The notes under the pieces were generated by a model that was given only the letters and a program-made list of their open reading frames with translations, made no database searches and had not been told where the DNA came from. From assembly GCA_001724315.1 (NCBI GenBank), contig MEEC01000253.1:1-7190 (forward strand): DNA of 7,190 bases. The letters run 5' to 3'. The stretch is from Lautropia sp. SCN 70-15 (GTDB lineage: Bacteria > Pseudomonadota > Gammaproteobacteria > Burkholderiales > Burkholderiaceae_E). A program made the translations under genes and the position numbers. Within the stretch, counting starts at the first letter, position 1; every line of letters begins with the position of its first letter. Shown here one piece after another: positions 1 through 6,676 of this stretch.

Positions 1-708
1 CCTGGCCGGGAATGCCGCGCGGCCCGACGATCCCATCGGCATCGGCGCCGGACGGTCGCGCCCCGCCGGCTTGTCGACCGCGGCCTTGAAGAACTGGCGG
101 CGCGTGAGCGGGACCTCTGCTTCCTCGCGCGAACGCACCAGCGGCAGCAGCGCGTTGGCCGGGAGCACCCGGCGCTCCAGCCGGGGCAACTCGTCGCCAT
201 GGCAGCCCACCGACTCGAGCCACATCCGGGCGCTCGACAGCGCAGCGTCCGCCGGATGACGGTCGGCGCAGCCCGCCTCGCAGTCACCACAGGCGCCCCG
301 ATCGATCAGCGCCGGCCCCCGGGCACCGGCGCGCTCGCCCAGCGCGAGGATCGCGCCGGCGGACAGCCCGCCGAGACAGGGCACTCGCTGCGCGCCCGGC
401 GACAGGCGCTCCGCCGGGACCCGGTGGCATTCGATCTCGAGCGGACGCCCCTCGCGAATCGCGGCTTCGTCGGCCAGGTCGAAGCCCGGCAACGCGATCG
501 CATCGTTCGGACAGGCCGCCGCGCAGCGTCCGCACTCGATGCAGCCCTCCGAGAGCTCGACGGCGTCGATCGACACCTTCAGCACGCCCTTCGGGCAGGC
601 GGACTCGCAGGCGCGGCACTGTCCGTGCCGGCTGCGCAATGGCAGGCATGCCGCTTCATCGAGCCGCAGCGCCGAACCTTCCCTGAGCAACTCCCGGACT
701 GGCTCCAT
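1..708 (-). CDS. 4Fe-4S ferredoxin-type protein, C-terminal end beyond the window
   Basis: The reading frame is open from an ATG at 708 to the left edge (236 residues, no stop), so the gene is partial. Two iron-sulfur regions are visible. The first holds C21, C31, C34, C38-P39, with an unusually long nine-residue gap after C21. The second is a textbook C56-x2-C59-x2-C62-x3-C66-P. A later segment has C94-H95-R96, then VPCLGGLS (C111), CGDCEAGC (C140, C143, C147) and C169, which may bind a further metal centre or carry a thiol function. TRRQFFK (202-208) resembles a twin-arginine motif but is internal. No N-terminal signal peptide is seen, so a cytoplasmic electron-transfer or maturation role for a redox enzyme is inferred; the partner is outside the window. 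GGAGG lies only two bases before the ATG. An in-frame GTG at 759 would add 17 residues and is a possible alternative. The gene is divergent from the signalling operon and has a sigma-54 promoter. Confidence 0.85.
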   Translation of the reverse strand, partial: MEPVRELLREGSALRLDEAACLPLRSRHGQCRACESACPKGVLKVSIDAVELSEGCIECGRCAAACPNDAIALPGFDLADEAAIREGRPLEIECHRVPAERLSPGAQRVPCLGGLSAGAILALGERAGARGPALIDRGACGDCEAGCADRHPADAALSSARMWLESVGCHGDELPRLERRVLPANALLPLVRSREEAEVPLTRRQFFKAAVDKPAGRDRPAPMPMGSSGRAAFPAR

Positions 709-784
709 CTCCTCCGCCGTCTGATTGCGACGATCCCGCGCGGCGCATCGCTTGCGCACGACCCGTCGCCCTGCCTTCCTGTTC

Positions 785-799
785 GCAAGTTCGGTGCCA
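785..799 (-). promoter_or_regulatory. Sigma-54 (RpoN) -24/-12 promoter for the ferredoxin-type gene
   Basis: Read on the minus strand the site is TGGCACCGAACTTGC, which fits the consensus TGGCAC-N5-TTGC exactly, with GG and GC separated by ten bases. Placing GC at -13/-12 puts transcription start near 773, giving a leader of about 65 bases to the ATG at 708 (14 bases to the alternative GTG at 759). The nearby operon encodes a sigma-54-dependent activator, and enhancer-like palindromes lie upstream, which strongly supports the call. Confidence 0.85.
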
Positions 800-816
800 G
801 CCGATAACCCTGGACA

Positions 817-829
817 AATCAGGGGTTTG
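817..829. promoter_or_regulatory. Probable IHF binding site
   Basis: AATCAGGGGTTTG fits the IHF consensus WATCAR-N4-TTR at every defined position. Its centre is about 50 bases upstream of the predicted sigma-54 start, between the promoter and the two palindromes. IHF commonly bends DNA at this place so that an enhancer-bound activator can reach the polymerase. The motif is short and degenerate, so the position is much of the support. Confidence 0.6.
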
Positions 830-849
830 GCGGGACACTCACCCCGACT

Positions 850-867
850 GGTTACCGATCGGTAACC
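850..867. promoter_or_regulatory. Perfect 18-bp palindrome, probable activator binding site (promoter-proximal enhancer)
   Basis: GGTTACCGATCGGTAACC is a perfect inverted repeat. Its centre lies about 86 bases upstream of the predicted start of the ferredoxin-type gene, in the usual range for sigma-54 enhancers. A near-identical copy lies 44 bases away (centre to centre, about four helical turns), so both could be occupied on nearly the same DNA face. The likely ligand is the Fis-type HTH domain of the response regulator encoded at 3242-4591; this is inferred from context. Confidence 0.75.
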
Positions 868-894
868 GATGAGGACAAGACAGACACCCGTTTC

Positions 895-910
895 GTTACC
901 GATCAGTAAC
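895..910. promoter_or_regulatory. Second copy of the palindrome, probable distal enhancer or operator
   Basis: GTTACCGATCAGTAAC differs by one base from the core of the first palindrome (GTTACCGATCGGTAAC) and keeps the perfect GTTAC/GTAAC arms. It lies about 130 bases upstream of the predicted sigma-54 start. It ends one base before the ATG of the binding-protein gene at 912, so a protein bound here would also cover the start region of that operon and could autoregulate it. Confidence 0.7.
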
Positions 911-911
911 C

Positions 912-1778
912 ATGCTTGCGCCCCCGAAGCGGCGACAACTGCTCGCCCTGGCCGCCATGGCGATCGCGCCAGCCACGTCGCTGCCGGCCGTCGGCGGCGC
1001 GCGCGCGCCGCAACGACCGATCCGCTTCGGGCTCACGCCGGTGTTCCTCGACGACCGGATCGGCCTGCTGTCCCGCTGGAAGGCCTACCTGGCGGATGCA
1101 CTGGCCGGCGAGGTCGAGTTCGTCCAGCGCCAGACCTACGCCCAGATCCTCGACGCGCTGCGCGAGGGCCAGATCGAGTTCGGCTGGATCTGCGGCTACC
1201 CCTTTGTCCTGCACGAGAAGCAGTTGCGGCTGGTCTGCGTGCCCCGCTGGCAGGGTGCGCCCCGCTACCGCTCCTACCTGATCGTTCCGGCCGGGTCGGA
1301 AGCGCGCCGCCTGGAGGACCTGTCGGGGCGCAACTTCGCGTTCTCCGACCCCCTTTCGAACTCGGGTTTCCTCTACGTCCAGTACCTGCTCGCCCAGCGC
1401 GGCTCCGACGCACAGCGCTACTTCCGGCGCAGCTTCTTCACCTGGTCGCATCGCCATGTCGTCGAAGCGGTGGCCGAGCGGCTGGCCGACGGCGGGGCAG
1501 TCGACGGCTACGTCTGGGAGGCCATGACGCGGATTGCGCCGCAGCTGGCTTCCGCAACCCGGGTCATCCACCGCTCCCCGGAGTTCGGCTTCCCGCCGAT
1601 CGTCGCCGGGCCGCGCGCGTCGACTGCGTCCGTCGACGCGTTCCGAAAGGCGCTGGTCGCGATGCCGCAGGACCCGCGCGGCCGGGAGGTCCTCGCCGAG
1701 CTTCAGCTCGACGGCTTCGGCGAGGAACCGCGCGAGCTGTTCGCATCGATCGCGCGGATGGCCGAGGCGCTCAGGTGA
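912..1778 (+). CDS. PhnD-like periplasmic substrate-binding protein (sensor subunit)
   Basis: This 288-residue protein matches the phosphate/phosphite/phosphonate (PhnD-type) binding-protein fold: the mature chain opens with PIRFGLTPVFLDD (36-48), followed by QTYAQILDALREGQIEFGWICGYP-type core elements (74-97) and a RSYLIVPAGS segment. The N-terminus has KRRQLLALAAMA (6-17), a twin-arginine-like signal with cleavage probably after the ARA at 30-32, so export to the periplasm, perhaps by Tat, is likely. Cysteines C94 (in WICGYP) and C109 are the only two I see in the mature protein. The start is the only one possible upstream of the signal, since a stop lies in frame at 870 and no ATG/GTG/TTG intervenes. 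No clear Shine-Dalgarno precedes it. The stop overlaps the kinase start by four bases, and no ABC permease or ATPase gene is present. It therefore probably presents a bound ligand to the kinase, as AioX does for AioS. The ligand is not readable from sequence. Confidence 0.88.
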   Translation: MLAPPKRRQLLALAAMAIAPATSLPAVGGARAPQRPIRFGLTPVFLDDRIGLLSRWKAYLADALAGEVEFVQRQTYAQILDALREGQIEFGWICGYPFVLHEKQLRLVCVPRWQGAPRYRSYLIVPAGSEARRLEDLSGRNFAFSDPLSNSGFLYVQYLLAQRGSDAQRYFRRSFFTWSHRHVVEAVAERLADGGAVDGYVWEAMTRIAPQLASATRVIHRSPEFGFPPIVAGPRASTASVDAFRKALVAMPQDPRGREVLAELQLDGFGEEPRELFASIARMAEALR

Positions 1779-3241
1779 TCCGGCACCTCGCCAGCTACCG
1801 CCTTCGCGTGCCGATCGCGCTGACGCTCGTCACCCTGCTGTCGGGCGTTGCCGTCGCCGTGACCACCTTCGTGCTGGTCGACCGGCACGTGGAGGCCAGC
1901 GCGATCACGCAAACCGAGCGCCTCGCGCGCACGCTGGCCGGCTCTCTCGCCCAGCCGGTGCTGCGCAACGACGTCTGGCAGGCCTACCAGATGGTCCGCG
2001 CGCCCACGCAGCCTCGCGACGAGGAAGGCGGCACCAGCGTGCGGATCGTGGTGATCGACGCGGACGACCGGGTCTTCGTCTCGCCCGAGCCCCAGGTGTT
2101 CCCGATCGGCACGCACGTCAGCGCGCTCCCGCCGCGCCTCGCGCAGGCTGCCTCCTCGCGCCCGACAGGATCGCGGGGGGCATTCACCCAGGGAGTCACG
2201 CCCGACGAGGAAGCAGACAGCTGGGTCGTCGGAGCGCCGATCCGGACCGACGCCGACACGATCATCGGCATGGTCGTCGTCGAGCAGCAGCGCGCGATCC
2301 CGCGCGCGCAGACCCGCGAGATCGTCGAGCAACTGGCCGGGCTCGGCGCCGGAGCGATTGCGCTGATCGGTGTTGCCGGATGGATCGCAGGCAGGCGGAT
2401 GACGGCGCCCCTCGAGCGACTTCGCGAGGCGATGCACGACGCGCCCGAGACCCGCGTCCCCGCGGCCGTCGACGAGGTGGCGCGGCGCGACGACGAGGTC
2501 GGCGAGCTCGCGCGGGCCTACCGGAAGATGGTCGAGGAGCTCCAGGCCAAGCGCGAGATGGAGCGCCGGATGCTGCAAGCCGAGCGAATGGCGAGCATCG
2601 GCAGGCTCGCTGCCGGCATCGCGCACGAGGTCAACAATCCGCTGGGCGGGATGCTGAATGCGATCGAGAACCGCAGGCTGCGAGGCGGCGTCGACGAGGC
2701 GACCAGCCGCACGCTCGGCCTTCTGGAGCGCGGCATCGAGCAGGTCCACACGACCGTCGGGGCGCTGCTCAACGAGGCCCGGCGCGAGGTTCACGACCTG
2801 CAGGCCGATGACCTGCAGGACCTGTTCCTGCTCGTCCAGCCGCAGGCCGAGCAGGTCGGCTGCTCGCTCGAGTGGGCGATCGAGGCGCCGCGCGGCATGA
2901 GACTTCCGGCGGTCAGTGTCAGGCAGGTGATCCTGAATCTGGCGCTGAACGCGATCGCCGCTGCCGGCGACGCAGGCCGCGTGCGACTGGCCTCGACGCA
3001 GGACGCGGACGCTTGGGCGGTGCGGGTTTCCAACACCGGCAAGACGCTGAGCCAGCAGCAACTCGAAGACTTGCTCGGCAACGCCGGCGCCACCGCCCGC
3101 AGCGGCCGGACCGGGCTCGGCCTGTGGATCACCGGCAGGCTTCTCCACCTGGCCGGCGGATCGCTGCAGGTCGAAGCGACAGGCGACGCATCACCGTTTG
3201 CCACGACCATCGTCGCGACGATGCGCGAACAGCGAGGCTGA
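1775..3241 (+). CDS. Membrane sensor histidine kinase
   Basis: This 488-residue kinase starts at a GTG that overlaps the preceding stop (GTGA), with GAGG seven bases upstream, so translational coupling is likely. The open frame runs further upstream inside the binding-protein gene, but that part reads as arginine- and proline-rich shadow. Domains: TM1 about 12-35, a periplasmic sensor region about 36-186, TM2 about 187-206, HAMP linker about 207-259, a HisKA domain with phospho-acceptor H284 in AGIAHEVNNPLGG (280-292), and an HATPase domain with N box N388/N392 and a GRTGLGLW G2 region (444-451). The G1 box reads SNTGKT (419-424), with Asn where many kinases have Asp. It should autophosphorylate H284 and pass phosphate to D55 of the regulator encoded directly downstream. 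The stimulus is probably the ligand-loaded binding protein contacting the periplasmic region, which is inferred from gene order. Confidence 0.92.
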   Translation: MIRHLASYRLRVPIALTLVTLLSGVAVAVTTFVLVDRHVEASAITQTERLARTLAGSLAQPVLRNDVWQAYQMVRAPTQPRDEEGGTSVRIVVIDADDRVFVSPEPQVFPIGTHVSALPPRLAQAASSRPTGSRGAFTQGVTPDEEADSWVVGAPIRTDADTIIGMVVVEQQRAIPRAQTREIVEQLAGLGAGAIALIGVAGWIAGRRMTAPLERLREAMHDAPETRVPAAVDEVARRDDEVGELARAYRKMVEELQAKREMERRMLQAERMASIGRLAAGIAHEVNNPLGGMLNAIENRRLRGGVDEATSRTLGLLERGIEQVHTTVGALLNEARREVHDLQADDLQDLFLLVQPQAEQVGCSLEWAIEAPRGMRLPAVSVRQVILNLALNAIAAAGDAGRVRLASTQDADAWAVRVSNTGKTLSQQQLEDLLGNAGATARSGRTGLGLWITGRLLHLAGGSLQVEATGDASPFATTIVATMREQRG

Positions 3242-4591
<1,350 letters not shown>

Positions 4592-4595
4592 AAGC

Positions 4596-4952
4596 CTACT
4601 TCCTCGGCTCGGCCTCGTCGAACTGATCGTAGGCGCGCAGCGCATCGGCGCCGTAGACCGCGGCGGGTCCACCGCCCATGTAGATCGCGAGCGCCACCGT
4701 TTCGGCGACTTCGTTCCGGCTGGCGCCGTGCTGGTGCGCCATCTTCGTGTGATACGCGACGCAACCGTCACAGTGGACGGCAATGCCGATCGCAAGCGCC
4801 ATCAGTTCCTTGGTCTTGGTGTCGATCGCCTGCGCTGCCGTGGCCGCGCCCGACAGGGCGGCGAACGCCGTCATCGTATCCGGGGCCCCCTTGCGAAGCA
4901 GGCCGACGCCGGCCGTCACGTCGTGGGCGATCTGAACGAAGTCCTTGCTCAT
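4596..4952 (-). CDS. AhpD-like / carboxymuconolactone decarboxylase-family CxxC protein
   Basis: This 118-residue helical protein belongs to the CMD/AhpD superfamily. The signature is E49 followed by HCDGC (C61, C64) and H68 in CVAYHTKMAHQHG, the proton-relay and disulfide pattern of AhpD-type peroxidase or disulfide reductases; decarboxylases of the superfamily usually lack the cysteine pair. A thiol-based peroxidase or reductase role in the cytoplasm is likely, but the physiological partner is unknown. The start at 4952 is chosen over an in-frame ATG at 4994 because a near-perfect Shine-Dalgarno (AAAGGAGGA) sits four bases upstream, and the extra residues from 4994 would be translated through it. 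It is the last gene of the leftward operon, and its stop is four bases from that of the response regulator. Confidence 0.88.
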   Translation of the reverse strand: MSKDFVQIAHDVTAGVGLLRKGAPDTMTAFAALSGAATAAQAIDTKTKELMALAIGIAVHCDGCVAYHTKMAHQHGASRNEVAETVALAIYMGGGPAAVYGADALRAYDQFDEAEPRK

Positions 4953-4956
4953 GGTC

Positions 4957-4965
4957 TCCTCCTTT
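4957..4965 (-). promoter_or_regulatory. Ribosome binding site deciding the AhpD-like start
   Basis: AAAGGAGGA on the minus strand is almost fully complementary to the 16S rRNA 3' end and lies four bases from the ATG at 4952. It settles the start in favour of MSKDF rather than the upstream in-frame ATG at 4994. Confidence 0.85.
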
Positions 4966-4968
4966 CGA

Positions 4969-4998
4969 GGGTCTTGGGAAAAACGGGAAACCAAGCCC
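4969..4998 (-). other. Stem-loop in the leader of the AhpD-like gene
   Basis: On the minus strand GGGCTTGG pairs with CCAAG-A-CCC: eight base pairs with one bulged A and a 13-base loop containing TTTTT. The stem ends three bases before the Shine-Dalgarno at 4957-4965. It could influence translation or mRNA processing between the thioredoxin-like and AhpD-like genes. It lacks a U-tract after the stem, so it is not a standard terminator. No function is shown by sequence alone. Confidence 0.4.
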
Positions 4999-5009
4999 TG
5001 GCGGCCGCC

Positions 5010-5032
5010 GGGCAGGCCTGCACGACCTGCCC
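5010..5032. other. GC-rich inverted repeat between the thioredoxin-like and AhpD-like genes
   Basis: GGGCAGG (5010-5016) and CCTGCCC (5026-5032) can form a seven-pair stem with a nine-base loop. Overlapping it is the palindrome GCAGGCCTGC (5012-5021), and adjacent is GGCGGCCGCC (5000-5009). No U-tract follows on either strand. It may be an mRNA-stabilising or processing hairpin, or chance in GC-rich DNA. Confidence 0.3.
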
Positions 5033-5063
5033 ACCTTCCGTACCCAGGCTCACGCGTCGCTCC

Positions 5064-5297
5064 TCAGGCTGCGAGCCACTGCTCGACCTTGTCCCGGCTG
5101 GGCACCCCACCGGCGTGAACGACCTTGCCGTCGATCACCACGCCCGGCGTGCTCATGATGCCGTAGGCCATGATGTCCTTGATGTCCTCGACCTTGCCGA
5201 GCGTCACGCTCACGCCCCTCGCCTTGGCAACCTGCTCGATCAGTGCGATGGTGTTCTTGCAGTTGGCACACCCGGTGCCGAGTACCTTGATGTCCAT
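5064..5297 (-). CDS. Small thioredoxin-like redox-active disulfide protein
   Basis: This 77-residue protein fits the compact thioredoxin-fold family often annotated as redox-active disulfide protein 2. It starts MDIKVLGTGCANCKN, with the catalytic C10-A-N-C13 pair just after the first strand, and has the cis-proline region STPGVVIDGKVVHAGG (P51) and a short C-terminal helix. It should carry out dithiol-disulfide exchange in the cytoplasm; no signal peptide is present. The start is supported by AAGGAG five bases upstream. The protein is small but matches the usual length of this family. Members often sit next to UPF0718-type permeases, as here with the permease two genes upstream, suggesting it services that permease or an associated thiol/metalloid chemistry (inference). 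Confidence 0.9.
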   Translation of the reverse strand: MDIKVLGTGCANCKNTIALIEQVAKARGVSVTLGKVEDIKDIMAYGIMSTPGVVIDGKVVHAGGVPSRDKVEQWLAA

Positions 5298-5320
5298 GAC
5301 ATCTCCTTCTCGAAGAAAAC

Positions 5321-5342
5321 TCAAAACACTCTCAAGACACTC
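5321..5342. repeat. Tandem 11-bp repeat across the ATP-grasp stop codon
   Basis: TCAAAACACTC (5321-5331) is followed directly by TCAAGACACTC (5332-5342), ten of eleven bases identical. Read on the minus strand each unit ends in TGA; the first one read is the stop codon of the ATP-grasp-like gene (5334-5332). It looks like a small local duplication in the 34-base gap before the thioredoxin-like gene. Confidence 0.6.
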
Positions 5343-6654
5343 TCTGGGCCGCACCGAACGGCAGCGCGCTCGGTCTGCGGCCCGAAACATCGGCCGTGCT
5401 GTACACGGGCGAGAAGCCGCCGCCGGGGGTGCGAAAATTGGTCGTCTGCCCCTGATAAAGGCGCGCCGCTACCCACTGGACCTCACCGCCGTAAACGTAA
5501 ACCCGCAGGTCGAACTTCATCGCCTGTGCTGCGCCTTCGGCGCCCTCCACGAGCCGCTCGCCGGGCGGGGCGATGGCCTGCGCAACGTAGTCGCCTGCAA
5601 GAATCTCTTCCCACACCCGGCGGGTCAGCTTGTCCCCCCGGTAGGCGGCGCGGCTGCCGAAGCCAGCCACCGGCTTGAAGAAGAGATTCCGCCGCCCCTT
5701 CCACAGCCGCTCACCGGCAGCCGCCGTCACGACTTCGGTGTGCGGCACGCAATCGAGCAGCAGCTGCCGAGTTGCTTCCGGCACGCCCAAGGCGGCCAGC
5801 CGCCCCGGATCGCTGAAGATCGCCAGCAGCCGCTTGTCGGCATAAAGCGCGTGCGCCCGAGGGTGCGGCGTCAGCACCACGCCCTGCTGCAACCAGGCCT
5901 CGCGAAGGGCGGCATTGCCCGGTTGCTCGAGGTAGAAATCGGTGAGCCGGTTGTAGACGAGGTCGACGACCCGGCCTTCGTGCCAGAGCGCGCCGTCTCT
6001 CCATAGCAGCGCCGAAGGGTCGGCAATCACCGCCTCGATGCCGTGGCGCTCGAACAGTCGCCGAAAGAGCAGGAACTCGGCGTACAGATGCTGCCGCTCG
6101 GGCGCTTCGTCGATGATCGCGATGGTCGCGAGCGGCCGCCCATGACCGGCAAGACGCCACTCCTCGCGAAACATGCCGACCATGCGCCGCTCGAAATCCG
6201 CGACGTCTTCCAGGCCCGGAACCATGCTGTCCATCGCCGCGCAACAGCTGCGCTGCGCCCTGGCCAACACCGCGTTGAGCATCGCACCGCCTGCATTGGT
6301 GTTGATCTCGATGAGGCCCAGCCGATCGCCGTTCAGGTGGAAGTCGTAACCCAGGAACACTCCGCGCGGACCCGCAGCGCCGGTGAGCGCGATCGCCGGC
6401 GCGCCGGCCAGCACCTGCTCGCGGTAGGCCGGCAGAGACACGACTGACTCGATCGCATCGATGACTCGCGCCATCCGCTCGAGATGCGGCGCGGCCACGA
6501 AGACAGGCTGCGCGGCGAACAGCGCCGAACACCGCTCCCGCACGAGCGCCGCCACTTCCGGATCGCCGAGCTCGTCTTCGAGCGCGCGCGCCATCGCGTC
6601 ATGATCGAGGCTCAGGCAGAAGCAATCGCGGTTCAGCGCGTCGACGGCATGCAT
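5332..6654 (-). CDS. ATP-grasp-like ligase of unknown substrate
   Basis: This 440-residue protein carries ATP-grasp-type signals. LIEINTNAGG (114-123) resembles the metal/substrate segment of circularly permuted ATP-grasp enzymes such as glutathionylspermidine synthase. LVYNRLTDFYL (232-242) follows, then NLFFKPVAGFGSRAAYRGDK (323-342) with K327 and a glycine-rich loop for ATP, and MKFDLRVYVYGG (379-390) and QTTNFRTPGGGFSPVY (403-418) as likely metal and phosphate contacts. Such enzymes activate a carboxylate as acyl phosphate and join it to an amine or thiol; the actual substrate is not identifiable here. No signal peptide or membrane segment is present, so it is cytoplasmic. The ATG at 6654 has GAGGGA four bases upstream. 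It lies 22 bases after the permease stop and 34 bases before the thioredoxin-like start, indicating cotranscription. I recognise the fold type but not a named gene. Confidence 0.78.
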   Translation of the reverse strand: MHAVDALNRDCFCLSLDHDAMARALEDELGDPEVAALVRERCSALFAAQPVFVAAPHLERMARVIDAIESVVSLPAYREQVLAGAPAIALTGAAGPRGVFLGYDFHLNGDRLGLIEINTNAGGAMLNAVLARAQRSCCAAMDSMVPGLEDVADFERRMVGMFREEWRLAGHGRPLATIAIIDEAPERQHLYAEFLLFRRLFERHGIEAVIADPSALLWRDGALWHEGRVVDLVYNRLTDFYLEQPGNAALREAWLQQGVVLTPHPRAHALYADKRLLAIFSDPGRLAALGVPEATRQLLLDCVPHTEVVTAAAGERLWKGRRNLFFKPVAGFGSRAAYRGDKLTRRVWEEILAGDYVAQAIAPPGERLVEGAEGAAQAMKFDLRVYVYGGEVQWVAARLYQGQTTNFRTPGGGFSPVYSTADVSGRRPSALPFGAAQRVS

Positions 6655-6676
6655 GGCGTCCCTCAGGGCCGGGGAG

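Noticed and set aside
284..649. 121-residue minus-strand frame
   Set aside because: Neighbouring frame of the same strand as the ferredoxin-type protein; it lacks the Cys-x2-Cys motifs that appear in the correct frame.
199..807. 202-residue plus-strand open frame at the left side
   Set aside because: It is antisense to the cysteine-motif-bearing ferredoxin-type gene and shows no domain of its own.
903..1571. 222-residue minus-strand open frame opposite the binding protein
   Set aside because: Shadow of the binding-protein gene, with no domain and no ribosome site evidence.
869..1774. Upstream extension of the kinase frame to an ATG at 869, giving a 790-residue protein
   Set aside because: The added 302 residues are Arg/Pro/Ala-rich with no domain and lie over the well-supported binding-protein gene in another frame. 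The GTG at 1775 has a proper ribosome site and gives a normal kinase.
1534..2811. 425-residue plus-strand open frame
   Set aside because: Extremely arginine-rich translation running out of frame through two real genes; typical GC-rich artefact.
1703..3148. 481-residue open frame on the minus strand opposite the kinase
   Set aside because: High-GC shadow frame of the kinase, with no recognisable domain; the opposite strand has unmistakable HisKA and HATPase motifs.
4953..4994. Longer N-terminus for the AhpD-like protein from ATG 4994
   Set aside because: The extra codons include the strong Shine-Dalgarno itself and the leader hairpin; MSKDF at 4952 is the natural start.
4728..5678. 316-residue plus-strand open frame
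   Set aside because: It runs antisense across three genes and an intergenic region, with no recognisable domain.
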